Assembly: GCF_010723575.1 (NCBI RefSeq)
Contig: NZ_BLKZ01000001.1
Span: forward strand, 3,906,001-3,970,000
Direction: 5' to 3'
DNA from: Mycobacterium bourgelatii
GTDB taxonomy: Bacteria > Actinomycetota > Actinomycetes > Mycobacteriales > Mycobacteriaceae
Length of the DNA: 64,000 bases
In this document: positions 17,638 through 25,233 of the stretch, piece after piece
How positions within the stretch are numbered: position 1 is the first letter of the stretch
Layout of the letters: each line of letters begins with the position of its first letter
Notes under the pieces: generated by a model
Database searches by the model: none
The model's input: the letters and a program-made list of their open reading frames with translations, nothing else
What the model was told of the DNA's origin: nothing
Program-made: the position numbers and the translations under genes

Positions 17638-20538
17638 TCAGACCTTACTTATCGATAGGCATTTCTGGATGACAATGTCCTCCAGCTCGTCCTCTGCCAG
17701 CGTATCCAGCACGGGGAATACATCTGTGGCCAATTCTGGTTCAGCACTTGTCTCATACGAGTAGGTGACGGGCAGATCGCGCCCCTGTAAGCATTGCCAA
17801 AGTTCACTGAGATCACGGACATCGTCGATGCTGTCCACGACCACACACGGTATGCCGAACTCGTCCAACTCCGCACGCGCTCTCTCATTGTGGACAACGG
17901 CCACGCCAGTTGTTTCCACCTGTGACCACTCGCCACTTTGGCGAACCCACAACCGATCGGGCGGCTCGAGGTCCTTGTGCGTCCAACACCACCACGCGTA
18001 ACTCTGCCCGACCCGGACGATGTCATCCCTACCTGCATGGGTAGCGACGAGCTTACGGAAGCTCTCCGGATCAAGATCGCCGATGCGTCGCTTCAGCTTC
18101 AGCACCCGCTCGGTGTCCCCACTGAGGACCACCTGCGTCACGGACGGAACTAGCCCGTTTGGGACGTCCTGCACATCCGCCACGAACACATCTGGCACAG
18201 GCATTGGCCCAAGAGTCGTCGGCAATAGCCCCTGCTGCCTCGCCCACCACAGTTCCGGGGCGACATAGCGAGCCGTCTTGGGAACATTTGGATGGCTGAC
18301 CCGAACGCGAGGGACATCTACTTCGTTCAGCAGAGCCAGCGTCAGCGCGGTCCTGTTGGTGACGCTGAGGTCGGGTAAACACTCAAGCGGACCCAGAACA
18401 GCTTCGAGACCGTCGATCTCGATTGCTTGGCGCGCTTGGACACCGAGGCCGAGCTCATCGCCCATGCGTCCGCGAACTTCATTCGCGTATTTCGAGACCC
18501 AGCGTTCATTCGCACCTCCGGATCGCGATGGCCGACTACGCACACCGAGCATGTACAACAGATCTTGGTCGCTGGCGTGATAGTCGCCGTCGACAAGGAA
18601 CTGGCCATCTTCTTTGACCTGCTTCAGGCACTCGCCAGCAAAATAAAGTCCTTGCGGAAGGACCCATCGACCGAGTCCGTTTCGCACGTGAATGATCCGC
18701 GCTGCACGTCCTTCAAGCACGCTCGCGAACGCCTCGTGAACCTGTTGCACACCTGACCCACGCATCGCGATCCATAGCTCGTCCCAGTCGACCTTGCCCG
18801 TCCGTCGGAGCGAGGTGAGAAGTTCCAGCATCTCGCCGCCATCCTCGAAAGCGGTAACCCCGAGCGCCTCGAGCGCGGCTGCGGCGGTCGCGTTGGAAAC
18901 CACCTCCTGGTGAACGAAAGACGTTCCATGCTGAGCTGAACTCGTTCGAAGAAAGCACCGCCCACGAACTGGTTGAGCAAGGGACTTGTTTTCCAGCAGA
19001 ACGATCCGGGCATCACGGACGTCCTTCTCCGTATTGCCACCTTTGAAAATGAGATTCGCAGCCAGTTCGATCGCCGCCGCCGATTGAGCCGGGTCGGGAT
19101 CCGCGACAACCGAATGCAGCCAATGCAGAACCCTTCCCGCCGGCTTCGGCCGGTCACCCTCCTGAGTCAAGCGATCAACCTTGGACCGCCGTTCGATTGT
19201 GCTGGTGCAATCCGGGTGCACCCAACTGCTGCGGTTCCCTGTGACCGCAAGCCACATCTTGGCGTACTCCATGACGTCATCCGGAATGCGCTGCAACGCA
19301 GAAGGCGAGCGCAGCTGACCGTCGAGGTCCGGCAGGCACCGAGAATCCCTCAGCGCTTTGAAAACCGGTTCATTCAGTACCTTGTCAGCCCAGCTCCGGG
19401 CTTCCTTACCGCGGGCCGGGAGTACGTCGATGTAGCGGCCGTATGCTCCATCGGCGATCAGATCCTTGCGGGCGGCTACCACCAGCTTAGGCAGGACACT
19501 TTCGAGGATTTCGAGGTTGAAAAGACACTCGATGACGTTGATCCGGTCGTCCGACAGCTTCCACGGTGCGTTGATCCGGCCACTCAGGGTGACGTCGGAC
19601 TTGACCGGGAAGTAGGCGGACAGTTGGCCGACGCCGACGGCGCCGCCGAGCGGCAGCGCCCAGCTGACGGTGACCGAATCACGCCGTGCCGAATGACCGG
19701 CCGATTCCAACGCCTGAGCAGAAGGTTTGTGATCGTTCGATACCACCAACCATTCCCGGTCACCGTCAGGTGTTGTGAGCGTGACCCGGTTGCCCTTCTT
19801 CGATGCCGCAAATCGGCGTGACCGATCGGCGACACAATCGACCAGATCCAAGATCCGCACGTGCGGCGTGAAAAGATTGAACGACTCGTCAAACTCCTGA
19901 ATCTCCACGGAAAGCTGAGATGCGGCGCCCGTTTTGAGCGGTACCTTGACCACAGTGGTTGCCCAAGTCGACAACTCGGCAAGGTGCGGATCCGTACGAA
20001 AATCAACCAACGGGTCGAGCGTCCACGCCAGTCGCAGCGCCGGGACTCCCGACGGTTCATAATGTCGCCCGAGCTCGGTCGACAGGGTCTCTGACGATTG
20101 CGACCGGCTGAATCCGAATGACACCGACCGGCTGAAGATCTGCGGGTGATCCGAGATGCCGCTGATGGACTTGAAACCCAGCCCAAACCGCCCGATCTCG
20201 GCGCCAGTCTTGTTGGAGAGGTGCGTGTACAGCAGGGCGCGTACGCCCGAGTCCTCGAACGGCTTACCCTCATTTGCGACATACAACGCACCCTCGGTCA
20301 AACTAACCTGGATACGTCCCGGTGCTCCCTGCAGCGCGTCCGCGGCGTTCTGCACGAGTTCCTGAATCTGCTTCCGGCCATAACCGCCCTCGGCAATTCC
20401 TCGTTCTTTACCTGCGTCCTCTTCAACTCGATTCGGATCCTCGATGTAGACGCGGATGCATCGATCACGAAAGTCGTCGACCAATCCCTCCAAGACAGGA
20501 TCAGGATCAGTCCAACCCCTGCATATCACGATTCGCAC
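17638..20538 (-). CDS. Sacsin/Hsp90-like GHKL ATPase, N-terminal half of a fusion protein, 3'-truncated by IS element C
   Basis: This 966-aa frame carries a GHKL ATPase of the sacsin/Hsp90 N-terminal type: QIQELVQNAADALQG (N box, residue ~60), YVANEGKPFEDSGVRALLY (G1) and the Gly-rich GRFGLGFKSISG near 120. The remaining ~800 residues have no motif I can name. The native sequence ends DIVIQKCLSISK; the final Val and stop are read into the IS end. Across the element the frame continues into a DEAH helicase (14505-16340), so the native product was a GHKL-ATPase/SF2-helicase fusion of about 1576 aa. Such ATPases can act as clamps or conformational switches, as in Hsp90 and MutL. A sensor or clamp role feeding the helicase is inference. 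GTG start at 20538; probably the first gene of the operon. Confidence 0.85.
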   Translation of the reverse strand: MRIVICRGWTDPDPVLEGLVDDFRDRCIRVYIEDPNRVEEDAGKERGIAEGGYGRKQIQELVQNAADALQGAPGRIQVSLTEGALYVANEGKPFEDSGVRALLYTHLSNKTGAEIGRFGLGFKSISGISDHPQIFSRSVSFGFSRSQSSETLSTELGRHYEPSGVPALRLAWTLDPLVDFRTDPHLAELSTWATTVVKVPLKTGAASQLSVEIQEFDESFNLFTPHVRILDLVDCVADRSRRFAASKKGNRVTLTTPDGDREWLVVSNDHKPSAQALESAGHSARRDSVTVSWALPLGGAVGVGQLSAYFPVKSDVTLSGRINAPWKLSDDRINVIECLFNLEILESVLPKLVVAARKDLIADGAYGRYIDVLPARGKEARSWADKVLNEPVFKALRDSRCLPDLDGQLRSPSALQRIPDDVMEYAKMWLAVTGNRSSWVHPDCTSTIERRSKVDRLTQEGDRPKPAGRVLHWLHSVVADPDPAQSAAAIELAANLIFKGGNTEKDVRDARIVLLENKSLAQPVRGRCFLRTSSAQHGTSFVHQEVVSNATAAAALEALGVTAFEDGGEMLELLTSLRRTGKVDWDELWIAMRGSGVQQVHEAFASVLEGRAARIIHVRNGLGRWVLPQGLYFAGECLKQVKEDGQFLVDGDYHASDQDLLYMLGVRSRPSRSGGANERWVSKYANEVRGRMGDELGLGVQARQAIEIDGLEAVLGPLECLPDLSVTNRTALTLALLNEVDVPRVRVSHPNVPKTARYVAPELWWARQQGLLPTTLGPMPVPDVFVADVQDVPNGLVPSVTQVVLSGDTERVLKLKRRIGDLDPESFRKLVATHAGRDDIVRVGQSYAWWCWTHKDLEPPDRLWVRQSGEWSQVETTGVAVVHNERARAELDEFGIPCVVVDSIDDVRDLSELWQCLQGRDLPVTYSYETSAEPELATDVFPVLDTLAEDELEDIVIQKCLSISKV

Positions 20539-20733
20539 CCCACAAACTCACCGACAGCAAACACTGACTGCAGCATTCCAGCCGCTCGGTAAGAGTGTCT
20601 ATCATTCACGTCCGACAATTCGTGATCAGTCATCGAGAACGATATGGCCTCGATCGAATTCGGGCCGGCCCCGAGCCCGGCTCCCCCGCGTGCCGCTGCG
20701 TGGAACGTTTGATCGCCGGCTCCCATCTGTGCC
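20539..20733 (-). promoter_or_regulatory. Region upstream of the GHKL-helicase operon
   Basis: This is the AT-richer leader in front of the first gene of the minus-strand operon. It should hold the operon promoter, since everything downstream overlaps or is closely spaced. TTGTCG (minus strand, near 20615) could be a -35 element, but I see no convincing -10 at the right distance. No gene is apparent here. Confidence 0.3.
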
Positions 20734-20843
20734 ATGCCGACGGAAGACCAGATGACGGATCCGGCGCCTCGATCATCGACTTTTTCGCAGACCCCGGCGG
20801 ACTGACGTCGGAGCGACTTGGCTGGAGATCCCCGTCACCGTGC
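20734..20843 (+). pseudogene. Degenerate duplicate of the 5' end of a C5-cytosine methyltransferase gene
   Basis: About 110 bp match the start of the intact methyltransferase gene at 21910. ATGCCG..GGAAGA opens both. One frame then reads ASIIDFFADPGGL, where the intact gene has IIDLFAGPGGL, and a second frame reads DVGATWLEIPVT, where the intact gene has DVGATWLGIPVT. At least two frameshifts separate the pieces. It is the stub of an older or duplicated methyltransferase gene, cut off by the transposase relic that follows. Confidence 0.65.
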
Positions 20844-20869
20844 ATGCGCCACCCACGCGGTGATCGACG

Positions 20870-21440
20870 GCCATCTCGGTGGGGTCCACGTCGATGAGCC
20901 GGACCTGGCTCGCCCGCTGCTGGCCAGTGCAGTCAGGTCTGACACTGCGTCCGGTAACCAAACTGGCCGACGGCTCGTGCCTTAGCGTGCTGCCCACCAC
21001 CAGCGAACGTCAACGCATCCGCCGCCACCAGGCCCGCGGCTTGTCTACCGTCCCGCAAGGCCCCGTGGTGCGAGTCATCGACTACGACGTTGCCGACCGT
21101 GACACCGACAACCGATCACCGATCCGGTTGATCACCACCATCGTCGATCCCGAACGAGTCAGCGCCGCCGAACTTGCCGCGGCCTATCACCAACGCTGGG
21201 AATTCGAATCCATTCTGGCGGAGAACAAACCCGCCAACGCGGCTGTTACCGGGTGTTGCCTTCACACAGCCCCGACATGGTGCGCCAGGAGATTTGGGCA
21301 TTGCTCTTACCCACTACGCGATCCGCGCCCTGATGTGTGAGGCCGCCGACCCCGACGAGTTCGACCCGCTACGGACATGGTTCGTCCGCACCCTGCGCAT
21401 CGTCGGCCGCTATGTCACCGGGCAGGCACCGAGCGCCGCC
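20870..21440 (+). pseudogene. IS4-family transposase remnant
   Basis: One frame reads LTLRPVTKLADGSCLSVL and VVRVIDYDVADRD, then ITTIVDPERVSAAELAAAYH, the central part of IS4-type transposases. After a frame change it continues as LTHYAIRALMCEAADPDEFD and FVRTLRIVGRYVTG, the C-terminal part. Neither a complete N-terminus nor clear inverted repeats were found. It is a decayed fragment. Confidence 0.7.
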
Positions 21441-21454
21441 CGAAGTCCCCCTCA

Positions 21455-21692
21455 CCCACACAAACTTAACAGCATTGGCATCAAACCCAGGGGTGTAGCC
21501 GTCATCGATATCGGCCTGCCGCAACCAGGAGCGCACCGACTCGATCCCCTAACCCGGTTGGCGGGCGACCCGCTACCCCGTCCCATGCTCGGTGCCCAAC
21601 TCGGCACGCAAGGTAAGGACCATCCGCACGGCAGCCGCCTCCACCGGGCCGTACCGCGACGTCGACATTCCAGGCACCAGTTCCTTCGGCAT
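21455..21692 (-). pseudogene. IS3-family OrfA remnant with in-frame stops
   Basis: From an ATG at 21692 the minus strand reads VEAAAVRMVLTLRAELGTEH, then RVARQPG and GIESVRSWLRQADIDDGYTP, the recognisable HTH of IS3-type OrfA proteins. Two in-frame TAG codons interrupt it and the zipper region is missing. It is a dead relic with no partner orfB nearby. Confidence 0.65.
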
Positions 21693-21721
21693 GCCTCCAT
21701 CCTCGTTTCCCAAAATCTAAA

Positions 21722-21776
21722 GTCTCCACATATCCCAGGGTCATTCAGACTGAATCGCCCTGGGATATGTGGAGAC
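21722..21776. repeat. 55-bp nested palindrome
   Basis: Arms 21722-21740 and 21758-21776 are perfect 19-bp inverted copies (GTCTCCACATATCCCAGGG). Inside the 17-base loop lies a second perfect pair, ATTCAG and CTGAAT around one base. There is no T-run after it, so it is not a standard intrinsic terminator. It lies between the OrfA remnant and the methyltransferase gene. It could be joined transposon ends, a recombinase or regulator site, or a hairpin. Confidence 0.85.
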
Positions 21777-21909
21777 TCCGGCAGAGTTGGCGAAGGGCTG
21801 CGAATGACGGCGAAAACTCAGCTTCGAGCCTGAACGCCCCTGCTGAAAGTCTGGTGTGTCGGCGGCGCAATGCACAGCGTTGACGGGGCTGCCGGCTACC
21901 ATCACTGCC

Positions 21910-23022
21910 ATGCCGCGGGAAGATGGTCCGACAGTCTGCCAACACCGCATCATCGATCTCTTTGCTGGCCCCGGCGGCCTCGATGTGGGTGCTACCTGGC
22001 TAGGAATCCCGGTGACGGGAATCGAACTGGACGAGGGTGCATGCGCGACTCGCGCCGCCGCCGGACTTGATACGGTCCAGGGCGACGTGCGCGTGTACGG
22101 GCCGAGCGACTTCCCGGATGCAACCGTTCTTACGGGAGGACCGCCTTGCCAGACGTTCACTGTCGCTGGCAAAGGCACTGGCAGACGCGTAATCGAGCAG
22201 ATCACCCGCTCCGTCACGGCCATGGCCGACGACCCCGGGGCGCATTCGGCGCGAGGGTGGTCGACTGACGAACGGACGGAACTGATTCTCGAGCCGATGC
22301 GGTGGGCACTTCTAGCTCTAAAGGCCAACGTTCCCTTTGAGGCGATCGTTCTGGAACAGGTGCCCGCTGTGCTACCGGTTTGGGAAGCTTTCCGTGAGGT
22401 GCTCCAGAACCACGATTACAACTGCGCCGTCGGGATTCTTCGGTCGGAAGAATTCGGGGTCCCACAGACACGTCGTCGCGCAATCCTGATTGCGCGGCAT
22501 GGCGGAGGCAAGGTCGACCTCCCGGTCCCAACACACGACACCTTTCGGAAGGGTTCACCAAACCAGGGGGCGATCGGACGTGAACCCTGGGTTTCCATGG
22601 GTCACGCTCTCACGCGTGAGTCGAGTTTCACCGTCATCTCTAACTACGGCAGCGGCGGTAATCCCCGTAATCGTGGACAGCGCCACTCCGGCGAACCGGC
22701 GGCGACAGTGACAGGAAAAGTCATGCGGAATCGCCTCCGGCTTGCCACCGGCGAGTGGAGCCGACTGTCGCATCGCGAGGCCGGAGTCCTTCAGACATTT
22801 CCGCACGACTTTCCGTGGTCCGGCTCCGATATCGGTCAGCAGATCGGCAATGCCATCCCTCCGCGATTGGCGGTGCATGTGCTCGCACAAGCGCTACAAA
22901 TCCCGCTGTCTGGAAAAGAACTCGACCGAGTAGTCAAGGTTTCGTGGCAGGAAGGACGGCGTTCTCCACTGCGCCCCCCGTCCAGCCATAGCGAAAAAAC
23001 GATGGCGATGGCCTCTGAATGA
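21910..23022 (+). CDS. DNA (cytosine-5)-methyltransferase
   Basis: This 370-aa C5-MTase transfers a methyl group from SAM to cytosine in a specific DNA site. Motif I is IIDLFAGPGGLDVG near residue 15, motif IV is LTGGPPCQTF with the catalytic Cys near 77, motif VIII is GVPQTRRRAILIA, and motif X is IGQQIGNAIPPRLAVHVL. The usual ENV of motif VI appears as LEQVPAV, an Asn-to-Gln change seen in some subfamilies. I chose ATG 21910 because the methyltransferase core follows directly and the duplicate stub at 20734 starts at the matching ATG; the open frame extends to 21856. It is convergent with vsr with a 4-bp gap. Next to DrmA/DrmB it could serve as the self-marking enzyme (DrmMII-like), or belong to a separate Dcm/Vsr pair. 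Confidence 0.92.
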   Translation: MPREDGPTVCQHRIIDLFAGPGGLDVGATWLGIPVTGIELDEGACATRAAAGLDTVQGDVRVYGPSDFPDATVLTGGPPCQTFTVAGKGTGRRVIEQITRSVTAMADDPGAHSARGWSTDERTELILEPMRWALLALKANVPFEAIVLEQVPAVLPVWEAFREVLQNHDYNCAVGILRSEEFGVPQTRRRAILIARHGGGKVDLPVPTHDTFRKGSPNQGAIGREPWVSMGHALTRESSFTVISNYGSGGNPRNRGQRHSGEPAATVTGKVMRNRLRLATGEWSRLSHREAGVLQTFPHDFPWSGSDIGQQIGNAIPPRLAVHVLAQALQIPLSGKELDRVVKVSWQEGRRSPLRPPSSHSEKTMAMASE

Positions 23023-23026
23023 CCGG

Positions 23027-23488
23027 TTAACCACCCACTCCACGCAGCTCACGCAATTTAGCGCAAATTGCATCTGCGACAGCTGCGGGCTCCTCATGCT
23101 CCCAGAAACGTAGGACCGTCCACCCGCGTGCTGCCAAAAAGGCATCGGTTTTGCGATCTCTCAGGATATTTGCGTCAAGCTTTTGCGCCCACCACTCCCC
23201 ATTTGCCCGTGGTCTGGTCGCGTGCTGAGGGCAGCCATGCCAGAAACACCCGTCTATGAAAACGACCAGACGCAGGGTCCTCCAAATGATGTCCGCCTTG
23301 CATCGGTAGTCGGGCTCCGGCCTGACGTCGACGCGATACCTAATGCCCCGCGCGTGAAGAATCTGCCTTACCAACAATTCCGCCTGAGTGTCGCGGCGGC
23401 GTTGCTTGCTCATACGCGAACGCGCTGAATCAGACGACGCAACCGGCCGGGATCTGACCGGTTCGCTCATGGCTGGTTGCTCGCTCAC
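23027..23488 (-). CDS. vsr: Very short patch repair endonuclease (Vsr)
   Basis: This 153-aa mismatch endonuclease nicks next to T:G mismatches that arise from deamination of 5-methylcytosine and so protects cells carrying a C5-methyltransferase. Family motifs are visible: RDTQAELLVRQILHARGIRY, YRCKADIIWRTLRLVVFIDG with the catalytic Asp, CFWHGCPQHATRP with the zinc-binding Cys/His residues, and EWWAQKLDANILRDRKTD. The GTG at 23488 gives a long unstructured lead; ATGs six and 25 codons later are possible starts. It converges with the methyltransferase gene, a standard pairing. Confidence 0.92.
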   Translation of the reverse strand: MSEQPAMSEPVRSRPVASSDSARSRMSKQRRRDTQAELLVRQILHARGIRYRVDVRPEPDYRCKADIIWRTLRLVVFIDGCFWHGCPQHATRPRANGEWWAQKLDANILRDRKTDAFLAARGWTVLRFWEHEEPAAVADAICAKLRELRGVGG

Positions 23489-23861
23489 AACACCAGCGTG
23501 TCACACCGAACTCTTGACGAATCCAATCCGTTGGCTCGTTCTTCAAAGCAGCCGATTAGCGCACCTCCCGTGACGGCCCCAGCCACCTGAATCCTCACAG
23601 TCACAAATGAAGGGCTTGACGACCTCATCGACACCGTGGCCGCCGAAGCCAACCACGAGACCAACCGGCGCCGCCGGCAACGACTCGACGCTGCGTATGA
23701 CGCGCTCAATAACGCTGCCCGATCTGGCGGAGGCGGATGACGCCGGCGCCTGCCTAGAGCGTCGGAGTCCCGTTCGTTAGACCCCCGTCAAGCAACCAGA
23801 ATTGTCGGTCCCCCTGGTTAGCCTCAAAGCCGAACCGTCACGACCAGGGAAGACAACGACA
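23489..23861. other. 373-bp spacer with a possible small coding relic
   Basis: No full gene is seen. On the plus strand a short frame ending TGA at 23740 reads NEGLDDLIDTVAAEANHETN and continues RRRRQRLDAAYDALNNAARS before a Gly run, with protein-like composition. It has no ATG, GTG or TTG start after the preceding stop, so it is either the tail of a lost gene or chance. The end of the gap contains GGGAAG, a likely ribosome site for the next gene. Confidence 0.35.
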
Positions 23862-24824
23862 ATGCCCAAACCGACGCCGCGTCCGCGCCGCATTGACGTC
23901 GCATTTGTGCAGCGACCGCGCGTGCCAGAAATAGCGATCGCCGTCTGCGGCCAAGAAGGTGGACCCTTCCGCTACCACGCTGTCTCCGAAGACCGAACCT
24001 GGTCCGGACAGCTCGACGCCCCCAACAAAGAGACAGCAATCTTCGACGCGATAGCCGTGATTCGTGACGATGCGCCCGAGCTGGGGCCGGTGCGCTTCCT
24101 TGTGTCGCTGCAAGCGAAAAGTCCGCTGTGGCGCTACACCGATGAGATCGCCGCCCTGGTCCCCGGCGTGTCAGTCGGATGGCCCGGCCTCAGCGGCCTC
24201 CCGTTGATGGAGGCCGCCAAGGCCGGGTTGACAGCGCAGCCAGCGGAGGTGCCCCCACAGTCAACCGACATGTCTCCGCTGTGGGTGGCGACCGACGGAT
24301 CCGTACGGCGCAAGTTCAGTGGGTTCGGATGGCTTGCGTCCAACGGCCAGTACGGGCTTCACGGGTACAGGCATTCCAAGACGCTTCATGGGACGAAGGT
24401 GGTGTTGATCTCGGAACTGCGGGCTATCAACGACGCGGTCCGCAACCTGCAGCGCCCGCTGACAGTGATGAGCGACAGCAAACTGGCCATCGAGATGATC
24501 AAACGGTGGATGGACGGAGACATTGTGTTGCCGCAGGGCTATACGACTGAGCGCCCTGGCGGCAAGCCGGCTGCCCTCGTGTCAGCGCAACGATCGATCC
24601 ACTCCCAACGCGAGTGGCTCACCCCAGTGTGGGTAAAAGGTCACCAGGGTGAGCCGCTCAACGAAGGTGCCGACGCCCTCGCGCGTCTTGCCCAGCGCCG
24701 CGCCGCGAACCCTGCTGACTTAGGAACGCCCGAGTACCACCGTCGCGCTGATGGCCTAGCGGACGGGTTTTCAAAGCAATTCAACCTTCTCCGAGAGGTT
24801 GGCAGGCCACCACTAGCGGCGTAG
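23862..24824 (+). CDS. RNase H-like protein with unknown N-terminal domain
   Basis: This 320-aa protein has a C-terminal type 1 RNase H domain, an enzyme fold that cleaves the RNA strand of RNA/DNA hybrids. The four acidic residues are present: LWVATDGSVRR (~143), LISELRAINDAV (~185), VMSDSKLAIEMI (~203) and NEGADALARLA (~268). A VKGHQGE His loop is present as well. Residues 1-135 contain QRPRVPEIAIAVCGQEGGPF and may be a degenerate second RNase H-like or other alpha/beta domain; I do not recognise it. ATG 23862 follows a GGGAAG ribosome site; the open frame extends to 23802. It stands alone on the plus strand at the island's right edge. It could be a defence, phage or plasmid relic; its function is not assigned. 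Confidence 0.8.
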   Translation: MPKPTPRPRRIDVAFVQRPRVPEIAIAVCGQEGGPFRYHAVSEDRTWSGQLDAPNKETAIFDAIAVIRDDAPELGPVRFLVSLQAKSPLWRYTDEIAALVPGVSVGWPGLSGLPLMEAAKAGLTAQPAEVPPQSTDMSPLWVATDGSVRRKFSGFGWLASNGQYGLHGYRHSKTLHGTKVVLISELRAINDAVRNLQRPLTVMSDSKLAIEMIKRWMDGDIVLPQGYTTERPGGKPAALVSAQRSIHSQREWLTPVWVKGHQGEPLNEGADALARLAQRRAANPADLGTPEYHRRADGLADGFSKQFNLLREVGRPPLAA

Positions 24825-25233
24825 AGCACGCCTTCCAGGTAGGCAAACCTGTGCGCATTGCCCTGGTAGACATCGCAATTCATAACTATCCACTTCCCCT
24901 CGGTCTACGCCGAATATGGCATTCGAGGAAAGTTCCGGCAACTGTCCACCCGATTTAAAGCCATCGCCGAACCGTCGCAATAGGTTCGCGTCCGCCGATC
25001 CTTGTCGTCGTCCGAACACCGCCCTGATCGATTAACAGGTGACAGGGTCGTTGGCAGTAGGGGACTGTGCGCTGAGATGCCGTAGGCAAGGTATTTGCCA
25101 GGACGTTTGGAGATTTCAGAGCACGCGGCACGCAGCAAGCTGATCCCCAAGACAGGAAAGCATGCAAAGCTAACGTAATGCGGAAACACAACGCCCTTGC
25201 GCTGAAAGGCTTTTCGACAGCGATGACGAAAAC
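24825..25233. other. 409-bp intergenic region at the island edge
   Basis: No open frame with protein character and no tRNA-like structure was seen. It marks the transition from the defence island to ordinary chromosome with anmK. I found no obvious direct repeat or integrase that would define an attachment site. Confidence 0.5.

Larger units (their letters stand above)
16341..17640 (-). mobile_element. IS3-family insertion sequence C, inserted in the GHKL-helicase gene
   Basis: This 1300-bp element has ~25-bp imperfect inverted repeats: TGGGGTTCCCCCGAAAAAGT at 16341 and, inverted at 17640, TGAGGTTCCCCAGAATTGGT, each continuing to GACA. It is flanked by the 3-bp direct repeat GAC at 16338-16340 and 17641-17643. 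orfA and orfB are on the minus strand. Removal of 1303 bp (element plus one repeat) joins the two host-gene halves in frame. Confidence 0.93.
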
